From positions 1 through 43,543 of the forward strand of contig CAZUWG010000003.1 of the NCBI GenBank assembly GCA_964624165.1: a stretch of DNA of 43,543 nt. Reading direction: 5' to 3'. The first letter of the stretch is position 1. The number at the start of each line of letters is the position of its first letter. Shown piece by piece: positions 32,918 through 39,641 of the stretch. This DNA is from OLB19 sp964624165 (lineage in GTDB: Bacteria; Patescibacteriota; Minisyncoccia; Phycocordibacterales; UBA918). A model generated the notes under the pieces. It was not told the origin of the DNA, made no database searches, and saw only the letters and a program-made list of their open reading frames with translations. A program made the translations under genes and the position numbers.

Positions 32918-34285
32918 GTAGGCTGACAGGGCTCGGTGATAGCTTTCTTTTTGATCAATAAGCGGAGCGGGGTAGGAGGGAGAGTACTCGCTAAAGTCGA
33001 TCGCCTTTCCATTGGTGAGGAGCTCGCTTGGCACGTCTTTGAGTTCTGGCAACCATTTTTTTATATAGATTGCATTGGGGTCGTAATTGGCGGCTTGCGT
33101 GTAAGGATTGAAGATGCGCAAAGGCCGAGGGTCAGCGCCAGTGCTGGCGCTCCATTGCCAACCACCATTGTTTTGTGCGGGGTCATAGTCGATAAGGTGT
33201 TGCGCAAAAAACTTTTCACCCCAGCGCCAGTCGATGAGCAGATTCTTTGTGAGATATGAAGCGACAATCATCCGAGCTCGGTTGTGCATCCATCCTGTAT
33301 GTAAGAGTTCTCGCATGCCGGCATCGACCATAGGGACGCCGGTTCTACCTTTGCACCAGGCAGCAAATTGATCGATGTCATTTTCCCAAGGGAGATGTTT
33401 CGCCCACGGCAGAAAGGATTGCTTAAACACAATCGGAAAATGATACGCAATGTAGTAATAAAAATCACGCCAGTAGAGCTCAGTCACAAACTGGTGATGT
33501 TTGCCTGCCTTAGCTACAGCCGCTTGGTACGTTTCTCGTATGGAGATGGTGCCGTATTTGTGATGTGCGGAGAGGCGGGAGGTGCCGGCGGTGGCAGGGA
33601 GGTTTCTTGCGGTGGAGTAATGCTTTAAAAAGTCGAGCTCTCTTAGCATAGAGAGAGCTTCTTCGCGCCCGCCGGCGAGACTGAGTGAATAGTGAGAGAC
33701 GTCAGCCGCGAAGTCCGACAGGGCAACGTTGGCAATGTTGAGCGCTGAGGAAAAATAATTTGAAAAATTATTTTTCCTCGGTTGCGCCACTTCATACGTC
33801 ACGGCATTTTTCATAAAGGGCGTAAAGATGGTGTACCATTTCCCTTGTCCGGTAGTAATAATTTCGATTGGTGCAAGAGTGAGGTCATCATGGCGCGCAA
33901 AAGCTACTTTGTGAAGCGAGGCAGTGCGCGCGATTGCCTTGTCTCTTGTGCGCGCAAAAGGGGTGTAATCTTTTCCCATAAATACTGCGTCGACGTCATC
34001 CTGGAGGATCAGGGTGTCGACGATGTCTTCTGGAGCACCTTCACATAAATAAAGTCGGCTACCTTTAGCGCGCAGTGCCGCGTCTAGCGAACGCAGCGAG
34101 TTGAGTAGGAAGTGAAAAGAAGGCTCGCTAAAATACTCATTGCGCGCACGATCGCACTGACGAGGATCAAATATAAACATCGGTATTACCTCCTCGCTCT
34201 GCTCCAAGGCAGCCATCAAGGCGAGATTGTCTTCTAGTCGCAGATCGCGACGAAAGAGAAAGAGGGCGGTCTTGTAGGGTTTCAT
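32894..34285 (-). CDS. phr: Deoxyribodipyrimidine photolyase (class I CPD type)
   Basis: Light-driven repair of UV pyrimidine dimers with FAD. The 463 residues have the N-terminal antenna-binding domain (ALFLFRRDLRLEDNLAL, MFIFDP near 45) and the C-terminal FAD-binding domain. The latter includes LSAHHKYGTISIRE, ELYWRDFYYYIAYHFP, GRTGVPMVDAGMRELLHTGWMHNRARM and WGEKFFAQHLIDYDPAQNNGGWQW, the region with the family's FAD contacts and electron-transfer tryptophans. TAAAAT lies seven bases before ATG 34285. The C-terminus KKAKTAS is encoded inside the terminator stem. Confidence 0.95.
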   Translation of the reverse strand: MKPYKTALFLFRRDLRLEDNLALMAALEQSEEVIPMFIFDPRQCDRARNEYFSEPSFHFLLNSLRSLDAALRAKGSRLYLCEGAPEDIVDTLILQDDVDAVFMGKDYTPFARTRDKAIARTASLHKVAFARHDDLTLAPIEIITTGQGKWYTIFTPFMKNAVTYEVAQPRKNNFSNYFSSALNIANVALSDFAADVSHYSLSLAGGREEALSMLRELDFLKHYSTARNLPATAGTSRLSAHHKYGTISIRETYQAAVAKAGKHHQFVTELYWRDFYYYIAYHFPIVFKQSFLPWAKHLPWENDIDQFAAWCKGRTGVPMVDAGMRELLHTGWMHNRARMIVASYLTKNLLIDWRWGEKFFAQHLIDYDPAQNNGGWQWSASTGADPRPLRIFNPYTQAANYDPNAIYIKKWLPELKDVPSELLTNGKAIDFSEYSPSYPAPLIDQKESYHRALSAYKKAKTAS

Positions 34286-34394
34286 TGTTATTATTTTACG
34301 CCGCTTTCTCGAGCGATGCAAAAAAGCTGCCCAGCTAGAAGGCCTTTAAAACGACCCATAAAAAGTCTTGGAGTGGTAATTAGGTCTCCTCCAC

Positions 34395-34817
34395 CTAATC
34401 TCCTTTCGGAAAAGGTGTGTATCCCTGGTTGATGTGATTTTGAAGGGGAAGAAAAAGCGGAGATGGTAAATTATCCCATGCAAACCATTCCCAGCCCTCA
34501 CATTTGTCAGGCTCTAATACCTTAGGTTCATTACTTGCCCAGTCAGCAGTAAGCAGTAAGTTTATGTAGTGTTTGTTTAGCTCTGGATAAAATTCTTCAG
34601 TAAAAACTGGTGGTTGGATATTGATAACAGTACAACCAGTTTCTTCCATTGCTTCGCGTTTGGCACAGTCTTCAATTGTCTCCATAAATTCTAGGTGACC
34701 TCCTGGCGGGCTCCATGTTTCAGCGCCATGGGCGTTCATCCGTTTACCGAGTAGAATTTTATTATCTCGGCGAATAATGAGACCGACGCCAACTCGTGGT
34801 ATTTGCATGTCTGTCAT
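34395..34817 (-). CDS. NUDIX hydrolase
   Basis: Hydrolyses nucleoside diphosphates linked to another group, possibly damaged nucleotides. The 140 residues carry a complete Nudix box starting at G40 (GHLEFME, then REAMEETGC with R54, E55, E58 and E59). The surrounding fold fits MutT-like proteins (VGLIIRRDNKILLGKR). ATG 34817 follows TACAAT by seven bases, so a leaderless start is favoured over longer in-frame starts. Substrate unknown. Confidence 0.92.
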   Translation of the reverse strand: MTDMQIPRVGVGLIIRRDNKILLGKRMNAHGAETWSPPGGHLEFMETIEDCAKREAMEETGCTVINIQPPVFTEEFYPELNKHYINLLLTADWASNEPKVLEPDKCEGWEWFAWDNLPSPLFLPLQNHINQGYTPFPKGD

Positions 34818-34840
34818 AACAATCATTGTACCTGAATTAT

Positions 34841-34878
34841 AAAATAAGAAACCGCCACCTGTCTGCACACAGGGGCGG
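34841..34878 (-). terminator. Minus-strand terminator upstream of the NUDIX gene
   Basis: Stems CCGCC/GGCGG and CCTGT/ACAGG (34852-34878) enclose a 6-base loop, followed on the minus strand by a T-rich tract (34850-34841). It implies a minus-strand transcript arriving from the non-coding region to its right. Confidence 0.65.
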
Positions 34879-35228
34879 GTATTGGGTCGTATGTTGGCTT
34901 CGGGAAGCCTTCAGTGACGTGGCCGCCAAAGGCGGCGATAACAATGGGCTAGATACAGTAGCCCGCCTCGGTCGCGCGAACTCAGAGCGAGGAGTCGATC
35001 GACTTCCGACGCACTGCGTCCTGACAGGACTCGATCCGGTGGTTGGAGTTGCTTTTCACAGCGATCCCTCCTGTGCATTCGTGTGATTAAAGTCACACGC
35101 TCATCGGCCAGCGGATACTGGCTTCTATAGCTAAAATAACTGATTTATTTTTTTTGCAAGTGCCCAGGTAAAAGGAATGGGGAAATAGGGTCAGCCACCA
35201 TTTCTATAAAAATGGTCTCTAGTTCTGC
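34879..35228 (-). other. Palindrome-rich non-coding region
   Basis: No gene is supported in these 350 bases. Hairpins include GGCTTC/GAAGCC, GCCGCC/GGCGGC, GGGCTA/TAGCCC and GTGTGA/TCACAC. T-arm-like words occur on both strands (TCGAGTCCTG and TCGACTCC on the minus strand). With the terminator at 34841-34878 it could be a minus-strand structured RNA or decayed tRNA-end elements. Confidence 0.45.
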
Positions 35229-35359
35229 TAAGTACTCTCAACCCCAGTTCGCTCGCCTCCGGCATCGCTGCTCTTTTCGATTCCCAGACGGAAGCAAAGC
35301 AGTTTGCTCCTGTAGCCGTCCCGAAGCAAAATCCCCTTCATGGAGATTTTTGCGGAGGA
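35229..35359 (-). repeat. Flanking module of repeat copy 1
   Basis: The block starts with TAAGTACTCTC, which recurs at 22541 beside tRNA-Val. It continues to a T-loop-like TTCGATTCCC (35276-35285), a hairpin AGCAAA/TTTGCT (35293-35308), the acceptor-like arm GTAGCC (35312-35317) and a terminator-like hairpin GCAAAATC/GATTTTTGC. The order matches the inverted tRNA-end copies at tRNA-Lys and tRNA-Val. Confidence 0.6.
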
Positions 35360-35470
35360 GCGACTACCAACCCTCGGGTGGAACAATTCAAGGAGCTGCA
35401 TCTAGCTTGGCTAAGCGACGCAAGGGTTTGTTTCGGATGATGGGAGAGAAAGTGGTCCCACTGGGTTGGT
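35360..35470 (-). repeat. Dispersed structured repeat, copy 1
   Basis: About 110 bp, shared with 37554-37666 and 38329-38432 in the same orientation. Shared blocks include ACCCTCGGGTGGAA, GGCTAAGCGA and GCAAGGGTTTG. The ends pair as ACCAACCC/GGGTTGGT (35366-35373 and 35463-35470). The minus strand is the likely transcribed one, because a terminator-like hairpin follows it there. Confidence 0.75.
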
Positions 35471-35608
35471 GGGGGAAAGAAAACCGCCTCCCCAGTAACC
35501 CGGGAAGGCAGTGATTACACAGAATAGGCAAGCTTAGAAAGTTGATAGCTATAACTCTGTGATGTCGGCACCAGCGTATATGTCCCAGGCTCCGCTTCCA
35601 GTTGGACC

Positions 35609-36208
35609 TTATTCAGAGTGCTTTGTATTGGATGACGTTCTGTCGACCCAAAAGTAAACACGTTGGGACCAGTCGCGACGTTCGCTGGTATCGTCAGCCC
35701 AGAGTGACCACATTATTGTCGCAGTTTCAGTTTTAGGGTTAGAGAATCCTTCGAAGCTGAAATGATACGAAATGGCTCGGTCCGTATTTGCTTCAATGAC
35801 CCTAATGATTCTTTGCGCAGTCGAAGGTACTCGAGAATACTGCTCAACCTCAGCTTTGCTCCAGTTAGAGGCGTCAGTAGTTGGTGTATTGTATTGCCAG
35901 CTGTTTGACCAGACACCTAACACCATCAGATCAAGAAACACTACAAAGGAGCTCAGTCCCATCGCAACACCCCAGTATCCAAATTGAGTGAACTCGAAAA
36001 AGTATCCTATACCGCCAAACATGCAACAAAGGACTCCGAGTATCAATGTGGTAGAGACAGCTGTTTGAAAGCGTTCAGGATAGCGCAGGATTAGATATTT
36101 GAACCATGTCTCATGCTCGCGTTGGAGCTGGTGATACGCACGCTTGTAGCTGTCTCCTCTAACAACCTTTATATGAAGTGATGCAAGTCGTTCGGTCAAT
36201 ATTTGCAT
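35609..36208 (-). CDS. Two-helix membrane protein, unknown
   Basis: I do not recognise a family. The 199 residues have a basic N-terminal helical region (about 1-45), two membrane helices (about 48-70 and 78-100) and a soluble C-terminal domain with WSKAEVEQYSRVPSTAQRII and FWVDRTSSNTK. Unlike the core genes it has a strong Shine-Dalgarno sequence (GGAGG eight bases before ATG), consistent with acquired DNA. Confidence 0.65.
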   Translation of the reverse strand: MQILTERLASLHIKVVRGDSYKRAYHQLQREHETWFKYLILRYPERFQTAVSTTLILGVLCCMFGGIGYFFEFTQFGYWGVAMGLSSFVVFLDLMVLGVWSNSWQYNTPTTDASNWSKAEVEQYSRVPSTAQRIIRVIEANTDRAISYHFSFEGFSNPKTETATIMWSLWADDTSERRDWSQRVYFWVDRTSSNTKHSE

Positions 36209-36436
36209 GTAGTTTCCTCCAAGAACTCATTGGGCTACATTACCCAGATTGAGTACACAATGCCACAAATACTTCCTTTTTTCAATACTTTTTGGTACTG
36301 TTGCTTGGAAACAGTAAACAAAAGAGAGGTCTTTGATATGACAGTGGGAGTAGACCACGAATACATACCAGAAAATGTAGCCAAGGGTGACACACCAGGT
36401 TAACGACCAGATGTACGCAATACCTACTGCGAAGTG

Positions 36437-36925
36437 ATGCAGATGGGTGCATGCAGGCTCGACGAAGCTGGTCAAGAAGTGGCCGTACTGAATCATACAG
36501 TCAGTGCGCATAAGTTGCATTTCATACCGCCATGGTTGTCTAAGATGACCGGTATGACTGCAGAGAAGCGAGAAGCTGAAGGGATTCCATTTCCGGAAGC
36601 GCTCGAAAAGCTCGTTGATTTTGCTGGCGAGGAAACACCCTGGACGTTTATGGGTGATGAACATGTACTGCGTGGAAACGTTGCAGCACATGGGCTGAAA
36701 TGGCCGTTCAAGAACCCGTTTCGGCTGGTCAAGCCAGTGCTGGCAGCCTATCGCATAACCATCGTCGAGTATCGGCAGCATGGTTTTGAGGAGGTCAACA
36801 GCGGCAACCTGCATACAGTGCTCGACATCAAACTGCCAGCTATCGAGGGTGTGGGTGCGCATGATGCGCTCCACGATGCACGGAGTCTTACCCACTCTAT
36901 CCATCATCTGATGAAAGGGAAGTGA
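36437..36925 (+). pseudogene. DEDDh 3'-5' exonuclease-like gene, N-terminus missing
   Basis: The frame matches a DnaQ-like exonuclease: MQMGACRLDEAGQEV, then IPPWLSKMTGMT, TFMGDEHVLRGNVAAHG near 75 and the Exo III motif GAHDALHDARSL near 142 (H and D ligands). The first catalytic motif, the DxE that should precede MQMGACRL, is absent. Upstream codons in frame (from 36404) give only a few residues before a TAA, and no other frame restores it. It is probably a truncated, inactive exonuclease, perhaps from a phage. There is no clear ribosome binding site. Confidence 0.6.
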
Positions 36926-36926
36926 A

Positions 36927-37205
36927 ATGACTGTCAGAATTCGAATTATCAAGATACCTCCAGGCAGCGCCCCTAAAATCATCATAAAGCAGTGGGTCGA
37001 TGTTGAAATGCCAGCTGTGTACGATACTGACAACGCCGACCGGGATGACGATTCAAACATCGGAGGTTACGTAGTTGTCGGTAATGATGCAGTCGACGCA
37101 CTACTCGATGCGGGAAGGCTGACAGCTGCTCAGTTTTGGGGTAGTCCAGTGCCACCACCACAACTTCGATTTGGTGCCGACTACTGCGAAGTTGTTAAGG
37201 TATAG
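36927..37205 (+). CDS. Small protein coupled to the exonuclease remnant
   Basis: I do not recognise a family. The 92 residues start MTVRIRIIKIPPGSAPKII and end with GSPVPPPQLRFGADYCEVVKV; the middle has IGGYVVVGNDAVDALLDAGRL. The ATG is one base after the exonuclease stop, with GGGAAG upstream. A terminator follows, so the two genes form one unit. Confidence 0.6.
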   Translation: MTVRIRIIKIPPGSAPKIIIKQWVDVEMPAVYDTDNADRDDDSNIGGYVVVGNDAVDALLDAGRLTAAQFWGSPVPPPQLRFGADYCEVVKV

Positions 37206-37226
37206 CCGCACTACCAATGAGAATGG

Positions 37227-37258
37227 GTCGCCCTATCTCACGGTGGGGCGGCTTTTTT
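37227..37258 (+). terminator. Intrinsic terminator
   Basis: GTCGCCC pairs with GGGCGGC (37227-37233 and 37246-37252), followed by six Ts. Confidence 0.85.
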
Positions 37259-37553
37259 ATATGGTTCCACTAAGCCCAGTAGACACCAGAAAAACCTCGT
37301 ATAGCCGAACCGAAATACCTTTATTTATATAGTCCCTAGAGAATCTAAGGCAGTAGGGCGGCTACCGGGAATCGAAACTTACAGTTTCAGTACCCCAATT
37401 GACTCGATTATTTCGCTAGCGCTCATAATCAGAGCTCAATCGGGCTTCGATTCGCGTGACGGCTTTTATGTTCCGCTACCGCTCCACAGAAAACCCTACG
37501 CCCGGTAGCCACCCAGAACGCAAAAAACTCCCAAAGGAGTTTCTGCATTCTGG
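37259..37553 (-). repeat. Flanking module of repeat copy 2
   Basis: No gene is seen. On the minus strand a T-loop/acceptor-like segment lies at 37378-37356 (GATTCCCGGTAGCCGCCC). An inverted counterpart is split into TTCGATTC (37446-37453) and CCCGGTAGCCACCCAGAA (37501-37518) on the plus strand, with about 47 bases inserted. A terminator-like hairpin AAACTCC/GGAGTTT (37526-37542) joins it to copy 2. The order is that of the tRNA-Lys and tRNA-Val loci. Confidence 0.55.
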
Positions 37554-37666
37554 GCGACTACCGACCCTCGGGTGGAACCAATTGGAGGAGTTGTGTCTCG
37601 ACTGGCTAAGCGATGCAAGGGTTTGCTTTGGATGATAGAGGAGAAAATGGTTCCACTGGGTCGGTA
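37554..37666 (-). repeat. Dispersed structured repeat, copy 2
   Basis: 113 bp. The outer stem ACCGACCC/GGGTCGGT (37560-37567 and 37658-37665) is followed by an inner stem GTGGAACCA/TGGTTCCAC. Compared with copy 1, an A-T pair has become G-C, a compensatory change. An inner GCAA/TTGC hairpin is shared. On the minus strand it is followed by a terminator-like hairpin. Confidence 0.75.
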
Positions 37667-37910
37667 AGCAGGGTGGGGAGACCAATAAATCTCAGTTGAC
37701 TCCATTTCCCCTAAAAGAAGTCTGGTGGAGACTGTCGCCAACAATAATACAAAACTAAACCCCAGAACAAGTCTGGGGTGTGGTCGATAGGTGGAATAAA
37801 TTCCGCTTAGATATGAGGTCAGAATCTTTGTGTACAGACGTAGCAAATAACAACACTAAACTAATCTCGCTGTTTTAAGGTACTAAATTTTTACGGATAC
37901 CGTAGAAGGA
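37667..37910. other. Non-coding stretch
   Basis: No gene is supported. Two hairpins are visible, AGTCT/AGACT near 37721 and CCCCAGA/TCTGGGG at 37760-37778. The latter could end the neighbouring minus-strand gene only weakly, as no T-run follows. Confidence 0.4.
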
Positions 37911-38267
37911 CTATTCGACGATGTACATCATCCAGTGTTCGCGGGTGACGGGACCATGGAGCGGTTGCTCCAGCGGCGTCGGCCACTCGGCATCAGTTGC
38001 CAGCGTCCAGAAGATGCACGGAGGCTGCTTGAAATCCAGCAGGCTGTTGAGAGCATCGAGCGTGCCAAAAACAAACGCTTTCTGGTCTTCATGCCGCACC
38101 GGCCCGATGACGAGAATATCATTCTCTTCGAGCAGACACATCGTTTCCACGCGCACGTTAGTGCAGGGAACAAACACCATGCCATGCCGCTCAATAAGTG
38201 CGAGCAGCAGTTTCTGGTAGTCAGCCTGCGGCATCGCCTCAGACTTCACAAAGTACACTTCTATCAT
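37911..38267 (-). CDS. Small soluble protein, unknown
   Basis: I do not recognise a family. The 118 residues are an alpha/beta-looking soluble protein (MIEVYFVKSEAMPQADYQKLL, ENDILVIGPVRHEDQKAFVFG, EHWMMYIVE). It has a near-perfect Shine-Dalgarno sequence (AAAGGAGG six bases before ATG) and its own promoter, TTGACA with TGCTAAAAT, just upstream. Both set it apart from the leaderless core genes. Confidence 0.65.
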   Translation of the reverse strand: MIEVYFVKSEAMPQADYQKLLLALIERHGMVFVPCTNVRVETMCLLEENDILVIGPVRHEDQKAFVFGTLDALNSLLDFKQPPCIFWTLATDAEWPTPLEQPLHGPVTREHWMMYIVE

Positions 38268-38297
38268 GTTGACCTCCTTTATTTAATCAACATTTTC

Positions 38298-38325
38298 ATT
38301 TTAGCACAATTATTGAATTTGTCAA
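38298..38325 (-). promoter_or_regulatory. Consensus promoter for the gene at 38267
   Basis: On the minus strand TTGACA (38325-38320), a 16-base spacer and TAAAAT (38303-38298) with a TG extension. The resulting mRNA has a leader of about 25 bases carrying the Shine-Dalgarno sequence. Confidence 0.75.
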
Positions 38326-38328
38326 TTA

Positions 38329-38432
38329 GCGGCTACCGACCCTCGGGTGGAAACAATTCAAGGAGATATGTCTTACTTGTCTAAGCGACGCAAGTGTTTG
38401 CTTTGGGTGATAGAGGAGAAAATGGTTCCACT
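38329..38432 (-). repeat. Dispersed structured repeat, copy 3
   Basis: About 104 bp with the same internal blocks as copies 1 and 2. The inner stem is kept with one mismatch (GTGGAAACA against TGGTTCCAC). The outer stem partner GGGTYGGT is missing, and no inverted flanking module or terminator hairpin is present. It lies just upstream of the promoter at 38298-38325. Confidence 0.7.
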
Positions 38433-38438
38433 ATTCCA

Positions 38439-38963
38439 TTAGGTAGAAGGTTTGGTATTGAATGATTTATGTTGGTGGTATAGCTGCAGTGCTGTTTCTT
38501 GGGAGATTGCCTGTATGTAAAAAATAGTATCTCCGTACTCAGCCGGCACATCCCATACATCGTGCTTCACTAGCGGACCCCAGGCCCACTTCGATACCAC
38601 TTTATTATCTTGCAACACCCCAATATGGGTTAAGGCATCTGGATAGTTCACGAGGTCTTGGTACACGATGTAGTCACCATCAGCAGGATTCTCGGTCCTT
38701 ACCAGGTCGCCGGTAGATAAGAGGTGTTTAATGAATGAATCGTATACAAAACCCTCAGTCTCATTCAGCACCTCTTCATTTGTGTGCAATCCCAAGATGT
38801 ATAAAAAGCAGTTGTAGTTTTGGTTTTCTATTGGCGGGTTAACCAATATCTCGAGTTCAGGCGGCAGAAGATGTTTAGTATTTTGCACAAACAATTCAGG
38901 TTGCCACCAGTCATTCGTATCGTTCTTTAGAATTATTTCGTCGAGTTGTTTTCGGTTTACCAT
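38439..38963 (-). CDS. NlpC/P60-like cysteine hydrolase candidate
   Basis: The 174 residues resemble small papain-fold proteins: QNYNCFLYILGLHTN has a candidate catalytic Cys near 52, NPADGDYIVYQDL near 92, and LTHIGVLQDNKVVSKWAWGP a candidate His near 112. The end reads VPAEYGDTIFYI. The order Cys, GDxxxY, His matches NlpC/P60-type folds, but without a signal peptide it would act inside the cell. TAAACT lies six bases before the ATG. Possible toxin, amidase or inactive relative. Confidence 0.55.
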   Translation of the reverse strand: MVNRKQLDEIILKNDTNDWWQPELFVQNTKHLLPPELEILVNPPIENQNYNCFLYILGLHTNEEVLNETEGFVYDSFIKHLLSTGDLVRTENPADGDYIVYQDLVNYPDALTHIGVLQDNKVVSKWAWGPLVKHDVWDVPAEYGDTIFYIQAISQETALQLYHQHKSFNTKPST

Positions 38964-38983
38964 GGTTTAAGTTTAACAAATGA

Positions 38984-39016
38984 AAAGCCCGCCGGAACGG
39001 ACTTTCCGTTGGCGGG
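38984..39016 (-). terminator. Intergenic terminator
   Basis: Arms CCCGCC/GGCGGG and AACGGA/TCCGTT form a near-continuous stem with a short loop, and CTTTTCA follows on the minus strand. It separates two minus-strand genes. Confidence 0.7.
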
Positions 39017-39017
39017 T

Positions 39018-39581
39018 CTAGTGGCGCTGTTTGAGAAGGCGTTTAGCCTCCTCCCAGTTCTTCTCTGTCATTGCTTGTAGCAAGGCAGCATTTCGCTCAG
39101 TTTGTGAGTTTTTAACCACATCAAGAATTTCTGCTCCAGTAATTTGGAACCCCTCCTCAAAAATGTGTGGCTCTACTGGCAGCATCTCAGTCTCGAGGGG
39201 AGCTGTACTCCCATCGCTGAATTGAACGCCGAGGAAAGGGTTGTCACCATGAGGGTTTTCAACCTCGGTAACCTTATCAGACCCAATCCCGATACTTACT
39301 CTCTCACTGCCAGACAAGTCGCCAATGATTTGCACATGCCAGGTTGAATCGGGATAGCGGAAAGTTACCCCCATAGGGACCCCGCCGCCACGACACCGAA
39401 TCGTGTAGGCAAACTTATTCCGCATTTCCTCGTTCAGATTTCGGTCGTCATCGTGGACAACTGAATATTGAATGCGGAAGTCGACTTCAGGGTAGAGTGA
39501 GTCTCGCTCGAGAACCCACAATGCAACTTCTGCAGGAAGCTGGTGGGGTAGGTCTTGTAGGGTGTATCCGAAAACTATCAT
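39018..39581 (-). CDS. Orphan soluble protein
   Basis: I do not recognise a family. The 187 residues are soluble and rich in beta-like segments (AYTIRCRGGGVPMGVTFRYP, STWHVQIIGDLSGSERVSIGIG) with a C-terminal helix (AALLQAMTEKNWEEAKRLLKQ). A moderate Shine-Dalgarno sequence AAGGAA lies seven bases before the ATG. Confidence 0.6.
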   Translation of the reverse strand: MIVFGYTLQDLPHQLPAEVALWVLERDSLYPEVDFRIQYSVVHDDDRNLNEEMRNKFAYTIRCRGGGVPMGVTFRYPDSTWHVQIIGDLSGSERVSIGIGSDKVTEVENPHGDNPFLGVQFSDGSTAPLETEMLPVEPHIFEEGFQITGAEILDVVKNSQTERNAALLQAMTEKNWEEAKRLLKQRH

Positions 39582-39641
39582 GTTATTTCCTTAGTTAGCA
39601 ATCCATATCTTTTCATATTAAATCACACTAATAAAATAGTG

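Noticed and set aside
36227..37060. A 277-codon open frame on the minus strand
   Set aside because: It lies antisense to the exonuclease-like and following genes, has no family resemblance and an implausible Cys/His/Trp-rich composition, and no promoter or ribosome binding site.
37554..37666. A tRNA gene on the minus strand at the repeat
   Set aside because: Ends pair over eight bases, but no anticodon arm, D-arm or standard T-arm can be formed.
35360..38432. Integron attC sites as the explanation for the three repeats
   Set aside because: The repeats are cassette-like in spacing but lack the GTTRRRY core and its paired RYYYAAC; no integrase is in the window.
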